A DNA stretch of 64,000 nucleotides from Aequorivita xiaoshiensis (GTDB lineage Bacteria; Bacteroidota; Bacteroidia; Flavobacteriales; Flavobacteriaceae). The notes beneath the pieces were generated by a model. That model did no database searches and was not told the DNA's origin. It worked only from the letters and a program-made list of their open reading frames with translations. The translations under genes were made by a program, and so were the position numbers. Position 1 is the stretch's first letter. Each line of letters begins with the position of its first letter. Below, in pieces: positions 8,084 to 16,633 of this stretch. The stretch lies in assembly GCF_022008395.1 (NCBI RefSeq), contig NZ_JAIRBB010000010.1:47479-111478 (forward strand), given 5' to 3'.

Positions 8084-9292
8084 CTAAACTCCAAAAGGAT
8101 TATCAATACTATGCGCCGGCTCTGTAAACCATTTTGGCCCTGCATTGGTCATATAAATATGATCTTCTAGACGAATTCCAAATTCGTTGGGTACAACAAT
8201 CATAGGTTCTATACTAAAGGTCATTCCCGCTTGCAGCTCATTATCGTTCCCTCTAAGAATAAACGGATGTTCGTGAATATCTAATCCGATTCCGTGTCCT
8301 GTTCTATGTGGCAGACCGGGGAGATCGTAATCAGGGCCTAAACCATCTTTTACAAGCTGTACGCGTACTTCGTCATCAATATGTCCGCAAGGTTTCCCTA
8401 ATTCCGCCGCCCTAAAGGCAGCTAGCTGTGCGTCTTTTTCATTTGTCCAGATTTTTTTTTGCTTTGCTGTTGCTTCCCCGAAAACATAAGTTCTAGTGAT
8501 ATCGGAAAGATATCCATTGAATCGCGCTCCAGTATCTACTAACACTATATCATTTTCTTCTAGTGGTTTTGGCGATTTCACCCCGTGAGGAAAACTAGAA
8601 TCCTTTCCAAATAGAACAATACAAAAGTACGAACCACTTGCAATCCCAAGTTTTTTGTGTGCTTTATTTATAAAATCTTCTACTTCAGCGGTTGTAATCC
8701 CAGGTCTTAATATTTTGGCTGTTGCCTTATGCACTTGCATTGTCAAGTCCATTGCATATTGAAGTTGTGCAATTTCAGCATCACTCTTAAGCATTCTAAT
8801 ATCCCGAATCAGGGTTTCGGCGCTGCTAATTTGAAACACCTTGTGGTTTTGAAAACGAGAAACTAAGGTAAATGGCGTAACATCGTCTAAAGCAAGGCTT
8901 ATCCCCTGTTCAATATTATCAGCAATTTTTTGTATAGGACACTCGTGTTCAGCCCAAGCAATTATTTCGCCATCGATTCCTTTGTAATCGTTAAAAGTGC
9001 CTATCTCAAACTCAGGAACCACGTATTTTAAACTCCCATCAGCAAACAGAACTGCCCCTACTAAGCGTTCGGAAGGATTCCATTTGGTATTTGTAAAGTA
9101 ATATAAGTTAGTACCTGCATTGATATATAATGCGTCTAATCCGTTATTTTTTAATGCTGCACAAGCTTTATCAATTCTATTTTGATACTCCTCTTTACTA
9201 ATTGGAGACGGTTTTACCGTAGGTTCGGTTAATTTGGATAATTCCACTTCCGCAGTACCCCCACCAATTCCATATTTTCTATTACTATTCAT
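8084..9292 (-). CDS. M24 family Xaa-Pro aminopeptidase/dipeptidase
   Basis: Cytoplasmic two-metal peptidase that removes N-terminal residues before Pro or splits Xaa-Pro dipeptides. An N-terminal creatinase-like domain (about 30-165) precedes the pita-bread catalytic domain. All five metal ligands are present: D253 and D264 (VDTGARFNGYLSD), H333 (HRTGHGIG), E362 (FSIEPM) and E376 (RLEDH). 402 residues is between the prolidase and aminopeptidase P types, so the exact substrate is open. TATCTTTAT at 9310-9318 (minus strand) is a candidate -7 element just ahead of the start. Confidence 0.9.
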   Translation of the reverse strand: MNSNRKYGIGGGTAEVELSKLTEPTVKPSPISKEEYQNRIDKACAALKNNGLDALYINAGTNLYYFTNTKWNPSERLVGAVLFADGSLKYVVPEFEIGTFNDYKGIDGEIIAWAEHECPIQKIADNIEQGISLALDDVTPFTLVSRFQNHKVFQISSAETLIRDIRMLKSDAEIAQLQYAMDLTMQVHKATAKILRPGITTAEVEDFINKAHKKLGIASGSYFCIVLFGKDSSFPHGVKSPKPLEENDIVLVDTGARFNGYLSDITRTYVFGEATAKQKKIWTNEKDAQLAAFRAAELGKPCGHIDDEVRVQLVKDGLGPDYDLPGLPHRTGHGIGLDIHEHPFILRGNDNELQAGMTFSIEPMIVVPNEFGIRLEDHIYMTNAGPKWFTEPAHSIDNPFGV

Positions 9293-9371
9293 AATTCATT
9301 TAGTTTAAAATAAAGATACGACACACATTTTTAATATGCTATTATACAGCTAAGACCTCTTGAGTTTAGAT

Positions 9372-9608
9372 GCTGGAATCTAGATGCTAGATGCTAGAAA
9401 CTAGACTCCATTTCCATTTATCGTTATCCAAGTCTCTCTTTCTCTGTTCTAAATTTAGAAACTTGAAGGCTTATTTTCTGTCTCTTTATACTTGACTTTT
9501 ACGCCTTAGGTCCTACGTCTTACGTCTTAAGTCCTGTTGCTAAAGCATATATCAACTACACTCTAAATACACAATCATTTATAAACTCAAAATCTCTGTT
9601 CTTTGTTT
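9372..9608. repeat. Tandem 320-bp period duplication, copy 1
   Basis: Matches 9691-9928 with few differences. Internal heptamers: CTAGATG, CTAGATG, CTAGAAA, CTAGACT near 9381-9408, and TTACGCC, TTAGGTC, CTACGTC, TTACGTC, TTAAGTC at 9499-9533. Confidence 0.85.
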
Positions 9609-9690
9609 TCTGTTCTCTGTTCTCAACCTAAATCTACTGATTCTTGACTCTTGAATACAGATACTGGAATCTAGATGCTGGAACCTAGAC

Positions 9691-9928
9691 GCTAGATGAT
9701 AGATGCTAGATGCTAGAAACTAGACTCCATTTCCATTTATGGTTATCCAAGTCTCTCTTTCTCTGTTTTAAATTTACGAAACTTAAAGGCTTATTTTCCG
9801 TCTCTTTATACTTGACTGTTACGCCTTAGGTCCTACGTCTTACGTCTTAGGTCCTGTTGCTAAAGCATCTACCAACTATACTCTAAATATACAATCATTT
9901 ATAAACTCAAAATCTCTGTTCTTTGTTC
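9691..9928. repeat. Tandem 320-bp period duplication, copy 2
   Basis: Second copy, same orientation. The offset changes from 319 to 320 bases along the copy, so one single-base indel separates them. The low divergence indicates a recent duplication. Confidence 0.85.
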
Positions 9929-9954
9929 TCTTTTCTTTCTTCTAACCTTCTACC

Positions 9955-10452
9955 CTAGTTTTCTTGTTCAACCAATTCTGGAGAATCAAGTACTTTAAAT
10001 TTTTCTAACTGTTCTTCTTCTCCTGTAAAATAAGGAAAAACATCTACAATTGGTGATTCGGTGATAGAAGGAATATTATAATCCCCCATGGTTTGTTCCA
10101 TAGCTTTTGTAGTGTTATCAAAAGCTTCCTTTACATCGTTTGCCTGAACTAGCAAGTAGATATTTGCCTTTTTCTCTTTCCCACTTTCTTCGTCAAGTGC
10201 TACTAAAGAAACCTTAGACTTAAACCAGCGGTCAGAATTTTCAAAGGGATGAACTTCTGAAAAGTTGGCTACTTTTATATTCATTATTCTAAAATCTTCC
10301 TCAGTAAATGTTTTCATCTCTTCGGTAATTCTAGCTTCTGCTTCTGTATAAGAAACTGCATCAAGCAGATAAGTATCCGTTGTTACTTTTTGCTCTCCTG
10401 TTTCGTGTGTTTTTTTGTATTTCACCTTACATTCATACCAAGTTACGCTCAT
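9955..10452 (-). CDS. DUF4494 family protein
   Basis: 165-residue cytoplasmic protein of unknown function, found in most Bacteroidota. The family signature is visible: N-terminal WYECKVKY (5-12), the TDTYLLDAVSYTEAEARI segment (25-42), the central FKSKVSLVALDEESGKEKK segment (76-94), and VDVFPYF (about 136-142). No signal peptide, no catalytic motif. It stands alone between repeat-filled gaps. TATTTTTG at 10482-10489 on the minus strand fits the TAnnTTTG -7 consensus, about 30 bases ahead of the start. Confidence 0.85.
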   Translation of the reverse strand: MSVTWYECKVKYKKTHETGEQKVTTDTYLLDAVSYTEAEARITEEMKTFTEEDFRIMNIKVANFSEVHPFENSDRWFKSKVSLVALDEESGKEKKANIYLLVQANDVKEAFDNTTKAMEQTMGDYNIPSITESPIVDVFPYFTGEEEQLEKFKVLDSPELVEQEN

Positions 10453-10951
10453 AATATTTTTTTTAAAAGCCCAAAAATATCAATTATAACACCACTGACT
10501 TTATAAAAATAGAATAGATATTCACAATTGTCAATTCGGAATTATGAATTAACGACTTTAAAAATTATATAAAAAAACTATACAGTTATGGTGTAAAGTT
10601 ATGAGTTATGAGTTGTGAGTTCAGAGTTGTGAGTTCAGAGTTATGAGTTTTGAGTTTTGAGTTAAGAGTTCAGAGTTATGAGTTTAGTATAGAATTTGAG
10701 GTATTTGGTGAAGGGCGATTAATATAGGAAGCAATTGACAATTATAAATTTCTAAAAAACCAGTATAAATACTTGAAACAAAATCTTGGTTCCTAAATCT
10801 TGCCTCTTTTTTTCTCTTCTCTCTGTTCTCTTCTCTTTATCTTTTTCCTAAAATTTACCTAAAACTTTGAATTATAGGTAATTTTCTGTGGAATTGGCAA
10901 TTCAAACCTATAGTTTTGTTCACTTATTGAAATAATTGTAAAAACAAATTT
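10453..10951. other. Intergenic stretch with heptamer tract
   Basis: 500 bases between divergent DUF4494 and FKBP genes. Holds a 7-nt repeat tract at 10599-10687 and a pyrimidine-rich CTCTT/TTCTC run at about 10798-10846. Otherwise AT-rich, with room for both promoters but no firm element on the FKBP side. Confidence 0.6.
10599..10687. repeat. Heptamer tract, GAGTTNN dialect
   Basis: About twelve consecutive 7-nt units, each GAGTT plus two variable bases: GAGTTAT, GAGTTGT, GAGTTCA, GAGTTTT, GAGTTAA and so on. The unit length never changes across the tract. Confidence 0.9.
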
Positions 10952-11380
10952 ATGAGTCAAGTACAAGGAAATGAAACCGTAAAACTTCATTACACAGGAA
11001 AATTAAACAACGGACAGGTGTTTGATAGTTCGCTACAGCGTGAGCCTTTAGAGGTTAAGCTTGGGGAAGGCCGTTTAATCCCTGGTTTTGAAAAGGGGTT
11101 GGTGGATATGAAAGTGAATGAGAAGAAAACCATCACCATCCCAAAAGAGGAAGCTTACGGGGATGTTCAAAAAGAGCTTTTCCAAAAAATACCTAATGAA
11201 AACTTACCGCAAGAAATAAAGCCAGAAGTTGGTATGGGATTAGTTTCTAAAAACCCTGATGGATCTGAGCGTCAACTTCGCGTTGCCGACGTAAAAGACG
11301 ATTTTATTATCGTTGATGCAAACCACCCGCTTGCAGGACAAGATCTAACTTTCGAACTAGAATTACTTGAGATAAAGTAA
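10952..11380 (+). CDS. FKBP-type peptidyl-prolyl isomerase, SlyD-like
   Basis: Cytoplasmic prolyl isomerase and chaperone. The discontinuous SlyD layout is clear: an FKBP half (VKLHYTGKL at 10-18, G-x-V-F-D-SS at 21-27, LIPGFEKGL at 42-50), an inserted IF chaperone domain (about 70-120), and the return strand VDANHPLAGQDLTFELEL (121-138). 142 residues; the His-rich metal-binding tail of E. coli SlyD is absent. ATG at 10952 is 11 bases after an A-rich stretch typical of this phylum. Monocistronic, with a terminator at 11406. Confidence 0.93.
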   Translation: MSQVQGNETVKLHYTGKLNNGQVFDSSLQREPLEVKLGEGRLIPGFEKGLVDMKVNEKKTITIPKEEAYGDVQKELFQKIPNENLPQEIKPEVGMGLVSKNPDGSERQLRVADVKDDFIIVDANHPLAGQDLTFELELLEIK

Positions 11381-11405
11381 TCATTTAGATACTTATATTT
11401 TAAAA

Positions 11406-11434
11406 AAGACTGCCGTGACGGTGGTCTTTTTTTT
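11406..11434 (+). terminator. Rho-independent terminator after the FKBP gene
   Basis: AAGACTGCCG pairs with CGGTGGTCTT with G-U pairs, around TGA, followed by a run of T. About 25 bases after the stop codon. Confidence 0.8.
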
Positions 11435-11468
11435 GGTTTAAACGGAAACACCACTAAGGGGGATCACA

Positions 11469-11489
11469 GTCTAGAGTCTAGAGTCTAGA
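11469..11489. repeat. Three perfect GTCTAGA heptamers
   Basis: GTCTAGA occurs three times without a gap. It belongs to the same CTAGANN dialect as 9381-9408 and keeps the 7-nt period. Confidence 0.85.
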
Positions 11490-11576
11490 CTGAAGGAAAT
11501 TAAAAATAGATGCAATGTTGTAAATTAAAACAATGTTACTGAATTATAAATTTTACTGGCTATTTAAAAAAGCGAT

Positions 11577-12605
11577 TTATTTTATTAGTGAATATGTTCT
11601 ATTGTAAATAAAATTAACAATAACCGAAGCTACTAAACACCATAAAACCAACCATGTGAAAATTATTAGAGGATATTGTGGGGCGTAAATAATATCTTTA
11701 AAATATATTATGTAAAAGAACATATGTATTAACCATAAGTTAGTGGCATGGGGAGTAAAGAAATCTAAGCCTTTTTCGAGTGTATTAGCGAGTTTCATTT
11801 GAAGAAAGAGAAAGATAAACCCTAAAGCCGTAAAAGGTGCAACAATGAAATTTGGGATGATCCCATGAAATACTATTAACAATAGTATTCCTAAAATAGC
11901 AACTAGATTTGGCCATTTAATTTTTTTAAAAACATCTGAAACTTTTTTATGCCATTGATATTTCAAGGCAAAACTCCCTAGCATAAATTGGAAAAGCGTA
12001 CAAAAGTATAAGGCAGTTTGGGTATGTGTCCAGTGAAGAATAGGATTCTCAAAGATATTAGAATTATACACTCGAAAGTAAAACGCCACAATATAAATAA
12101 CGAATAGTAATCCTAAATAAAGATATGGATTAACTTTATCCAACAATTTAAACCAAAACTTTGAAGTAAAAACAAACAGTATATAAATGGTAAAAAACCA
12201 CCAAGCTCCATTATAACTGCCTTTTAATCCTGTAAAGTTTAAGGCGAATTTTTGCAAACTCCCTGGATAGCCATCTGTACCCATAATCCAACCCAATAAT
12301 ACCGCAAATAGCAAAAGAATTATCCAATACCTTAAATAAAGCTTTTTTGTCCTTTCAACATTTTTTTTAAAATATAGGTTCTTATTATTTAAATAACTAT
12401 AATACAAACCATAACCAGACACAAAAGCAAATATAGGCACACAAGCATCTGAGAATAAGGAAATATAATAACTTAAAGGTTGACTACCTATAAAAATAAG
12501 GGGGCGAAATAAACCATCATAATCTCTGTTAAATAGATGCAAACACAGCATCATTAAAATAGCAATAGATTTTAGTTGATTGGATTTTTGAATAGAGATT
12601 CCCAT
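11577..12605 (-). CDS. Acyltransferase 3 family membrane protein
   Basis: Inner-membrane enzyme that would O-acetylate, or otherwise acylate, a surface sugar. About ten hydrophobic segments over 342 residues, with the family's early His in MLCLHLF (18-24) and the following VPIFAFVSGYGLY (54-66), equivalent to the usual FFxxSGYL motif. No SGNH domain. The ATG at 12605 directly abuts the TAA that would end the intact upstream OafA-type gene, so it is the last gene of the leftward operon. Substrate cannot be told from sequence. Confidence 0.86.
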   Translation of the reverse strand: MGISIQKSNQLKSIAILMMLCLHLFNRDYDGLFRPLIFIGSQPLSYYISLFSDACVPIFAFVSGYGLYYSYLNNKNLYFKKNVERTKKLYLRYWIILLLFAVLLGWIMGTDGYPGSLQKFALNFTGLKGSYNGAWWFFTIYILFVFTSKFWFKLLDKVNPYLYLGLLFVIYIVAFYFRVYNSNIFENPILHWTHTQTALYFCTLFQFMLGSFALKYQWHKKVSDVFKKIKWPNLVAILGILLLIVFHGIIPNFIVAPFTALGFIFLFLQMKLANTLEKGLDFFTPHATNLWLIHMFFYIIYFKDIIYAPQYPLIIFTWLVLWCLVASVIVNFIYNRTYSLIK

Positions 12606-12646
12606 TTAAAATAATTCCTTTATTAATTTTGGTATAATGGTAGATT

Positions 12647-13624
12647 TTACAACTTGATCCGTTCCCATCTTACTATAGTGATTTTATCAACCATGTACGG
12701 TACGCCTTCGTCATTTAATTTTACGACCTCCTCTAAATCGTAAATATCAATATATTGTGAATTAGGTGTATTTTCTTTTAACCACTCCATATCCCTATTT
12801 GTCTCTGCGTCTATATACTTATTTATAAATGGATTTACATTATCTTTTGCTAATGTTTTTTGTAACATAATAATTTTTGAAAATGCAATCGTATAACTTT
12901 CCTGTTGGCCAATAACTAGAACCGAAACGCCTTTATTTTTAAAATAGTTTAAAAATTCAGTATATGACTTTAAAAGTTCTTTCTTTGAATAACCTATTTG
13001 AGGGTTGCGGTACATAGGCCAATGTAAACTTAGAATAACAACATCTAATTCATCAATATGGTCTGGTAAAAACTCATTGTAAAATCTATTAATCAATTTT
13101 ACACTTTCTGGTTGGCCTTTTGGATTTTTAAAAGGAAATACGATACCCGCATTGAGCTCCATTATATTTAATAAATCTCCTATTTGCTCTTGAAGGGATT
13201 GGGAAAATTGAGCAGCATGACTGTCACCTATTAGCAGTATGTTTTTCTTTGTATCACTTAACTGAAGGCACCCTGACCAATTATAGTCTTCCATATTATT
13301 TCCTATGGTAATAAAACAATTAGACGAATTGAACTGCGCTTCTCGTATTTTATTATTGTATTCATCAGCATAGTTTCCTATGGCATAGGATTCATCATCA
13401 TATAAAGAAAGGCTTTTGTTAAATGGATTGTTAGGATATAAGAATGTAATTGTACCAAAAACTATAATTAAGGGCAAACTAACTGAAACGAATTTCGCTG
13501 AAGAAAACCAGTCATTCTTTTCTATACAGTAATATGACAGCACTGAAAGGAATACCGAGATCAGCGTCATATAAATAACACTAAAATCGTTAAGCAAACC
13601 AAAATATTGAAATAAAATAAACAC
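12647..13624 (-). CDS. Fragment: last AT3 helices plus SGNH domain of the broken OafA-type gene
   Basis: Can only be opened from a GTG at 13624, which is a Val codon of the original protein, not a likely true start. It holds the remaining AT3 helices, then a periplasmic SGNH hydrolase-like domain with LLIGDSHAAQF (about residues 129-139; Ser of GDSH). The last eleven codons are out of frame because of the one-base deletion, so the catalytic His is missing. Confidence 0.7.
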   Translation of the reverse strand: MFILFQYFGLLNDFSVIYMTLISVFLSVLSYYCIEKNDWFSSAKFVSVSLPLIIVFGTITFLYPNNPFNKSLSLYDDESYAIGNYADEYNNKIREAQFNSSNCFITIGNNMEDYNWSGCLQLSDTKKNILLIGDSHAAQFSQSLQEQIGDLLNIMELNAGIVFPFKNPKGQPESVKLINRFYNEFLPDHIDELDVVILSLHWPMYRNPQIGYSKKELLKSYTEFLNYFKNKGVSVLVIGQQESYTIAFSKIIMLQKTLAKDNVNPFINKYIDAETNRDMEWLKENTPNSQYIDIYDLEEVVKLNDEGVPYMVDKITIVRWERIKL

Positions 13625-13633
13625 TGGCCAATG

Positions 13634-14515
13634 TCATAAGTATAAAGAATAAGATATGTCACCAAAAAACTGCACTCCTCTAGAGTGCAAGAACTTAAAA
13701 TCAATATTAAAGGCAATAATAAGAAATGTTGCTACCGCAGGAATAATCGTATAGTAAGATGGCCAAAGATCTGATGAGTCAATAAGAACTATTGAAACAA
13801 GCAGCGTTAAATACCCTATTATTACAATTGCCCGACGCAGATTATATTCAAATTTATTTTCTAAAGGCGTAGCATATAAAAATGCGATCCCTCCTATGGT
13901 CATTTCCCAAGCTCTTGTTGGAAACATATAAAATGCAAAAGAATTATCGAATTGTGTTACCCATAAACACAGCACTAAGGAAATTAATGTAAACCCTAAA
14001 AATCCGATATTAAAAGCCTTTCTATTATTTAAATAAAATCGTTTAACGACTAACAGGAGTAATGGATAGACTAAATAAAACTGCCATTCTACCGAAAGTG
14101 ACCAACTGTGTAAAAATATATTCCCTTGAGAGGCAGAATCAAAATAACCGTTGTACAACCAATAATAAATATTGGAGATAAACATACTGCTGAACACCAC
14201 ATTTTTAGCATTCTGAGCAGCATCTTTGTTTAGAAAGAGTAAAATAGAAACTAATAGTATGACAAACCCTACAACTATTAAAACGGGAAAGATTCTTTTA
14301 ACTCGTTTGAGATAAAATTCTTTTAGCGAAAAATTATTCCGTGTAAAACCATTTAATACTATTCGGGTCATTAAATAACCCGAAATCACAAAAAATATAT
14401 CTACCCCTAAAAAACCTCCATCGAAAAAAGGAACTTTAAAATGAAAAAACAAAACGCTAATGACCGCTATTGCTCTTAAAAATCCAATGTCGTACCGGAA
14501 TTGTTTTATCCCCAT
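13634..14515 (-). CDS. Fragment: N-terminal acyltransferase 3 domain of the broken OafA-type gene
   Basis: 293 residues covering most of the AT3 membrane domain: FLRAIAVISVLFFHF (12-26) with the catalytic-region His, GGFLGVDIFFVISGYL (32-47), and HSWSLSVEWQFYLVYP (about 136-151). It ends at the premature TGA directly before the last conserved AT3 motif, so the domain is cut short by one to two helices. It could still be translated, but would probably be inactive. Confidence 0.75.
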   Translation of the reverse strand: MGIKQFRYDIGFLRAIAVISVLFFHFKVPFFDGGFLGVDIFFVISGYLMTRIVLNGFTRNNFSLKEFYLKRVKRIFPVLIVVGFVILLVSILLFLNKDAAQNAKNVVFSSMFISNIYYWLYNGYFDSASQGNIFLHSWSLSVEWQFYLVYPLLLLVVKRFYLNNRKAFNIGFLGFTLISLVLCLWVTQFDNSFAFYMFPTRAWEMTIGGIAFLYATPLENKFEYNLRRAIVIIGYLTLLVSIVLIDSSDLWPSYYTIIPAVATFLIIAFNIDFKFLHSRGVQFFGDISYSLYL

Positions 14516-14543
14516 AACCTCTAATATTCTTTTATAAATAAAA

Positions 14544-15605
14544 CTATCTCTTCCCTGTTAGAACATTATAAGTTCTTGGGACTACCTTTTCCACGAGTAC
14601 ACCAACTATTATGGATAATATTGATATGAAAATAAAAGTGAACAGATACAGTATAAAATTATACAAGGCACTATCTACATCTAATTTCTCAATTATTTTT
14701 TTGAGAAAAACTATAGGTATTCCATGAAATGCGAAAATAAAGAAACTGTATTTATAAAAGTTGTAATGGTTGTTTAAATATTTGCTTAAAAAATCATAAC
14801 CAAACCACATAGCCATACAACCTAATAGATTTGTAATAAATGTTAATTGTGCCGGTAAAAACTTATGAGGTTGATAATAATCAAAATAAATAATAATGTT
14901 ATTCAAGATTAACCATAACACTAAGGCTATAAGTACTATTTGCACTTTCAATCGTTTTTCAATATTTATTTGTCTTATGCTCAAATAACAGACAATAGTG
15001 TAAAACAGCAATGGATAAACATGAAAAACTTTGATACCTCCCAACGTAAATAGACTTTCATTTATAACTGAGAATCCAATTAATAAGAAAAAAATAAGCA
15101 GATTAAATTTTCGAATTAAAATATAAATAATAGGAGTAATTATAACATAAAGCATTAATTCTCTTAAAAACCAGAATGGGTAATTTAATGGATATACAAT
15201 AAGATTGTAAATAAACTCTTTCGTAGATAGTGAATATAAAGGCTGATTAAAAAAGGTTTTTGTAACAGGTAATGTTTGTAATAGATAAATTATTCCAAAC
15301 CAAATAAAGCACCATAATATATAAGGAACTAAAAGCGTATTTACTCTTTTTTTTAACTTTAAACCATAATCGTTTAATGTCCATACCTCATCTTTTTTTA
15401 ATTTAATAAAAAATAGATAACCAGAAATCATAAAAAAACAAGGCACCGCTATTTGAGCTAACTGCAGGGACAACAAATATTCCAGGTACTTAAAGAAAGT
15501 TAATTCTGAGGAGTTAGTATCCATTGAAACGGAATGCAATAGAACAACCACCACGATAAGCCAAAAAGAAAAGAAAGTCAATTTTTGACTTAAATATTTT
15601 GTCAT
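14544..15605 (-). CDS. Acyltransferase 3 family membrane protein
   Basis: 353 residues, about ten membrane segments. The AT3 pattern is visible as WLIVVVVLLHSV (about 15-26, His in place) and VPCFFMISGYLFFIKL (about 54-69), followed by many aromatic helices. Likely modifies a glycan with an acetyl or succinyl group at the inner membrane. It overlaps the upstream glycosyltransferase gene by four bases (ATGA), so the two are translated together. It is the third AT3 protein in 4 kb, which points to heavy decoration of one polymer. Confidence 0.85.
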   Translation of the reverse strand: MTKYLSQKLTFFSFWLIVVVVLLHSVSMDTNSSELTFFKYLEYLLSLQLAQIAVPCFFMISGYLFFIKLKKDEVWTLNDYGLKLKKRVNTLLVPYILWCFIWFGIIYLLQTLPVTKTFFNQPLYSLSTKEFIYNLIVYPLNYPFWFLRELMLYVIITPIIYILIRKFNLLIFFLLIGFSVINESLFTLGGIKVFHVYPLLFYTIVCYLSIRQINIEKRLKVQIVLIALVLWLILNNIIIYFDYYQPHKFLPAQLTFITNLLGCMAMWFGYDFLSKYLNNHYNFYKYSFFIFAFHGIPIVFLKKIIEKLDVDSALYNFILYLFTFIFISILSIIVGVLVEKVVPRTYNVLTGKR

Positions 15606-16624
15606 TTTAATATGTTTTTTTTAATCATTAGCCTAGCGAGGTTAAGACTCTCAAACGCATTTACAAAAACTCTATCTAATAGGAATTGTTTATTTCGAAG
15701 TAAAAATACATGAATTTCATCTTTTTTATTTCCTATCGGCAAATCATTGAATCTATTAGTTAATATACTTATTTGTTTCAATTCTTTTTTTGATGAACTC
15801 CATATTCCTTTTGATAGTACTGTGTCATAGGATAGTTTTTTTAACAGTTCAGCTGTTCGCATCTTGATGATATTCTCTGTATTAATATTTAGAGATGGTG
15901 CCAATTTCATAAACGCCTCGTTGGTCAATTTTAAATCATTTATATGACTCATTTTTAACAAGCCAGATAGATTATTTTCCTGTAAACGATTATAGAAATA
16001 TAAATTATCACTTATAGAAAAAATATAATTCGTATAGATTAAATACTCTAATATAAAGATTAAGTCTTCAGATAGTCTAATACGGCTATCTAGCTTTAAA
16101 TTATTGTTTCTAATTATGGAATTTTTAAATATTTTCCCCCACAAAACCCCATTCACACCAGTAAAAAGGAAATTGGCATAGTCGAAAGAAGAAATTTTTC
16201 TATTTCTCAAGTTTTCTGGCAAATGGTGAAGGTAATTCCCATTTGGATTATATTTTGAAAGCTCGATATAATCGCATATAACCATATCTATTTTGGAATC
16301 ACTTAACAATGGCTCTATTAAAAATTTTAAATAGTTTTCATCTAACCAATCGTCTGCATCTACAAAGGCTATATACTCCGTTTTAGATTTTTCGACACCT
16401 AGGTTTCTCGCTGCCGAAGGACCAGCGTTAGGCTGTGAAAAAACTTGAAATCTTGTATCCTTAGCTTGGTAGGCTTTGCAAATTTCTAAGCTACGATCTG
16501 TAGAACCGTCATTAATAAGAATGAGTTCCCACTCTCTAAAACTTTGCTCTAAAATAGAATTCAAGCATTTCTCTAGAAATTCTTCCGCATTATAAATCGG
16601 TATAACAATAGAAACTAGACTCAT
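15602..16624 (-). CDS. Family 2 glycosyltransferase
   Basis: Cytoplasmic GT-A enzyme adding a sugar to a lipid-linked repeat unit. N-terminal VSIVIPIYNAEEFLEKCL (4-21), LINDGSTDRS (36-45), SAARNLGVE (70-78) and the metal-binding FVDADDW (87-93) are standard. 340 residues; the C-terminal half is variable and without membrane segments. It lies between the AT3 gene (4-base overlap) and the pyruvyltransferase gene (9-base gap). Sugar and acceptor are unknown. Confidence 0.9.
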   Translation of the reverse strand: MSLVSIVIPIYNAEEFLEKCLNSILEQSFREWELILINDGSTDRSLEICKAYQAKDTRFQVFSQPNAGPSAARNLGVEKSKTEYIAFVDADDWLDENYLKFLIEPLLSDSKIDMVICDYIELSKYNPNGNYLHHLPENLRNRKISSFDYANFLFTGVNGVLWGKIFKNSIIRNNNLKLDSRIRLSEDLIFILEYLIYTNYIFSISDNLYFYNRLQENNLSGLLKMSHINDLKLTNEAFMKLAPSLNINTENIIKMRTAELLKKLSYDTVLSKGIWSSSKKELKQISILTNRFNDLPIGNKKDEIHVFLLRNKQFLLDRVFVNAFESLNLARLMIKKNILK

Positions 16625-16633
16625 TCTATAATT

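Larger units (their letters stand above)
9293..9954. other. Intergenic stretch filled by repeats
   Basis: 660 bases with no gene. Nearly all of it is an imperfect tandem duplication with a 320-base period (9372-9608 and 9691-9928). Inside each copy are shorter 7-nt periodic tracts of the CTAGANN type and the CTACGTC/TTACGTC type, plus TTCTCTG runs. Confidence 0.75.
12606..14515 (-). pseudogene. Broken OafA/YrhL-type acyltransferase (AT3 plus SGNH), two lesions
   Basis: One ancestral gene of about 636 codons. Lesion 1: at 13634-13636 a TGA replaces the Trp codon of the conserved LYLWHWPVF stretch; both sides are in the same frame (SLYL, stop, HWPVFIL). Lesion 2: near 12685 one A is missing from an A-run after ATGGTTGAT. 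Adding it turns a foreign tail (ITIVRWERIKL) into KNHYSKMGTDQVV, restoring the SGNH-domain catalytic Asp-x-x-His, and moves the stop to 12606-12608, directly against the next ATG. Either recent inactivation, or two sequence errors in one gene. The intact product would acetylate glycans on the periplasmic side. Confidence 0.88.

Noticed and set aside
9361..9930. CRISPR array
   Set aside because: Repeats are degenerate heptamers and one large duplication; there are no equal repeats with unique spacers and no cas genes in the window.
12647..13624. Independent SGNH-hydrolase gene starting at GTG 13624
   Set aside because: The frame continues upstream through the TGA into the AT3 half, and the GTG is an internal Val codon of the WHWPVF stretch.
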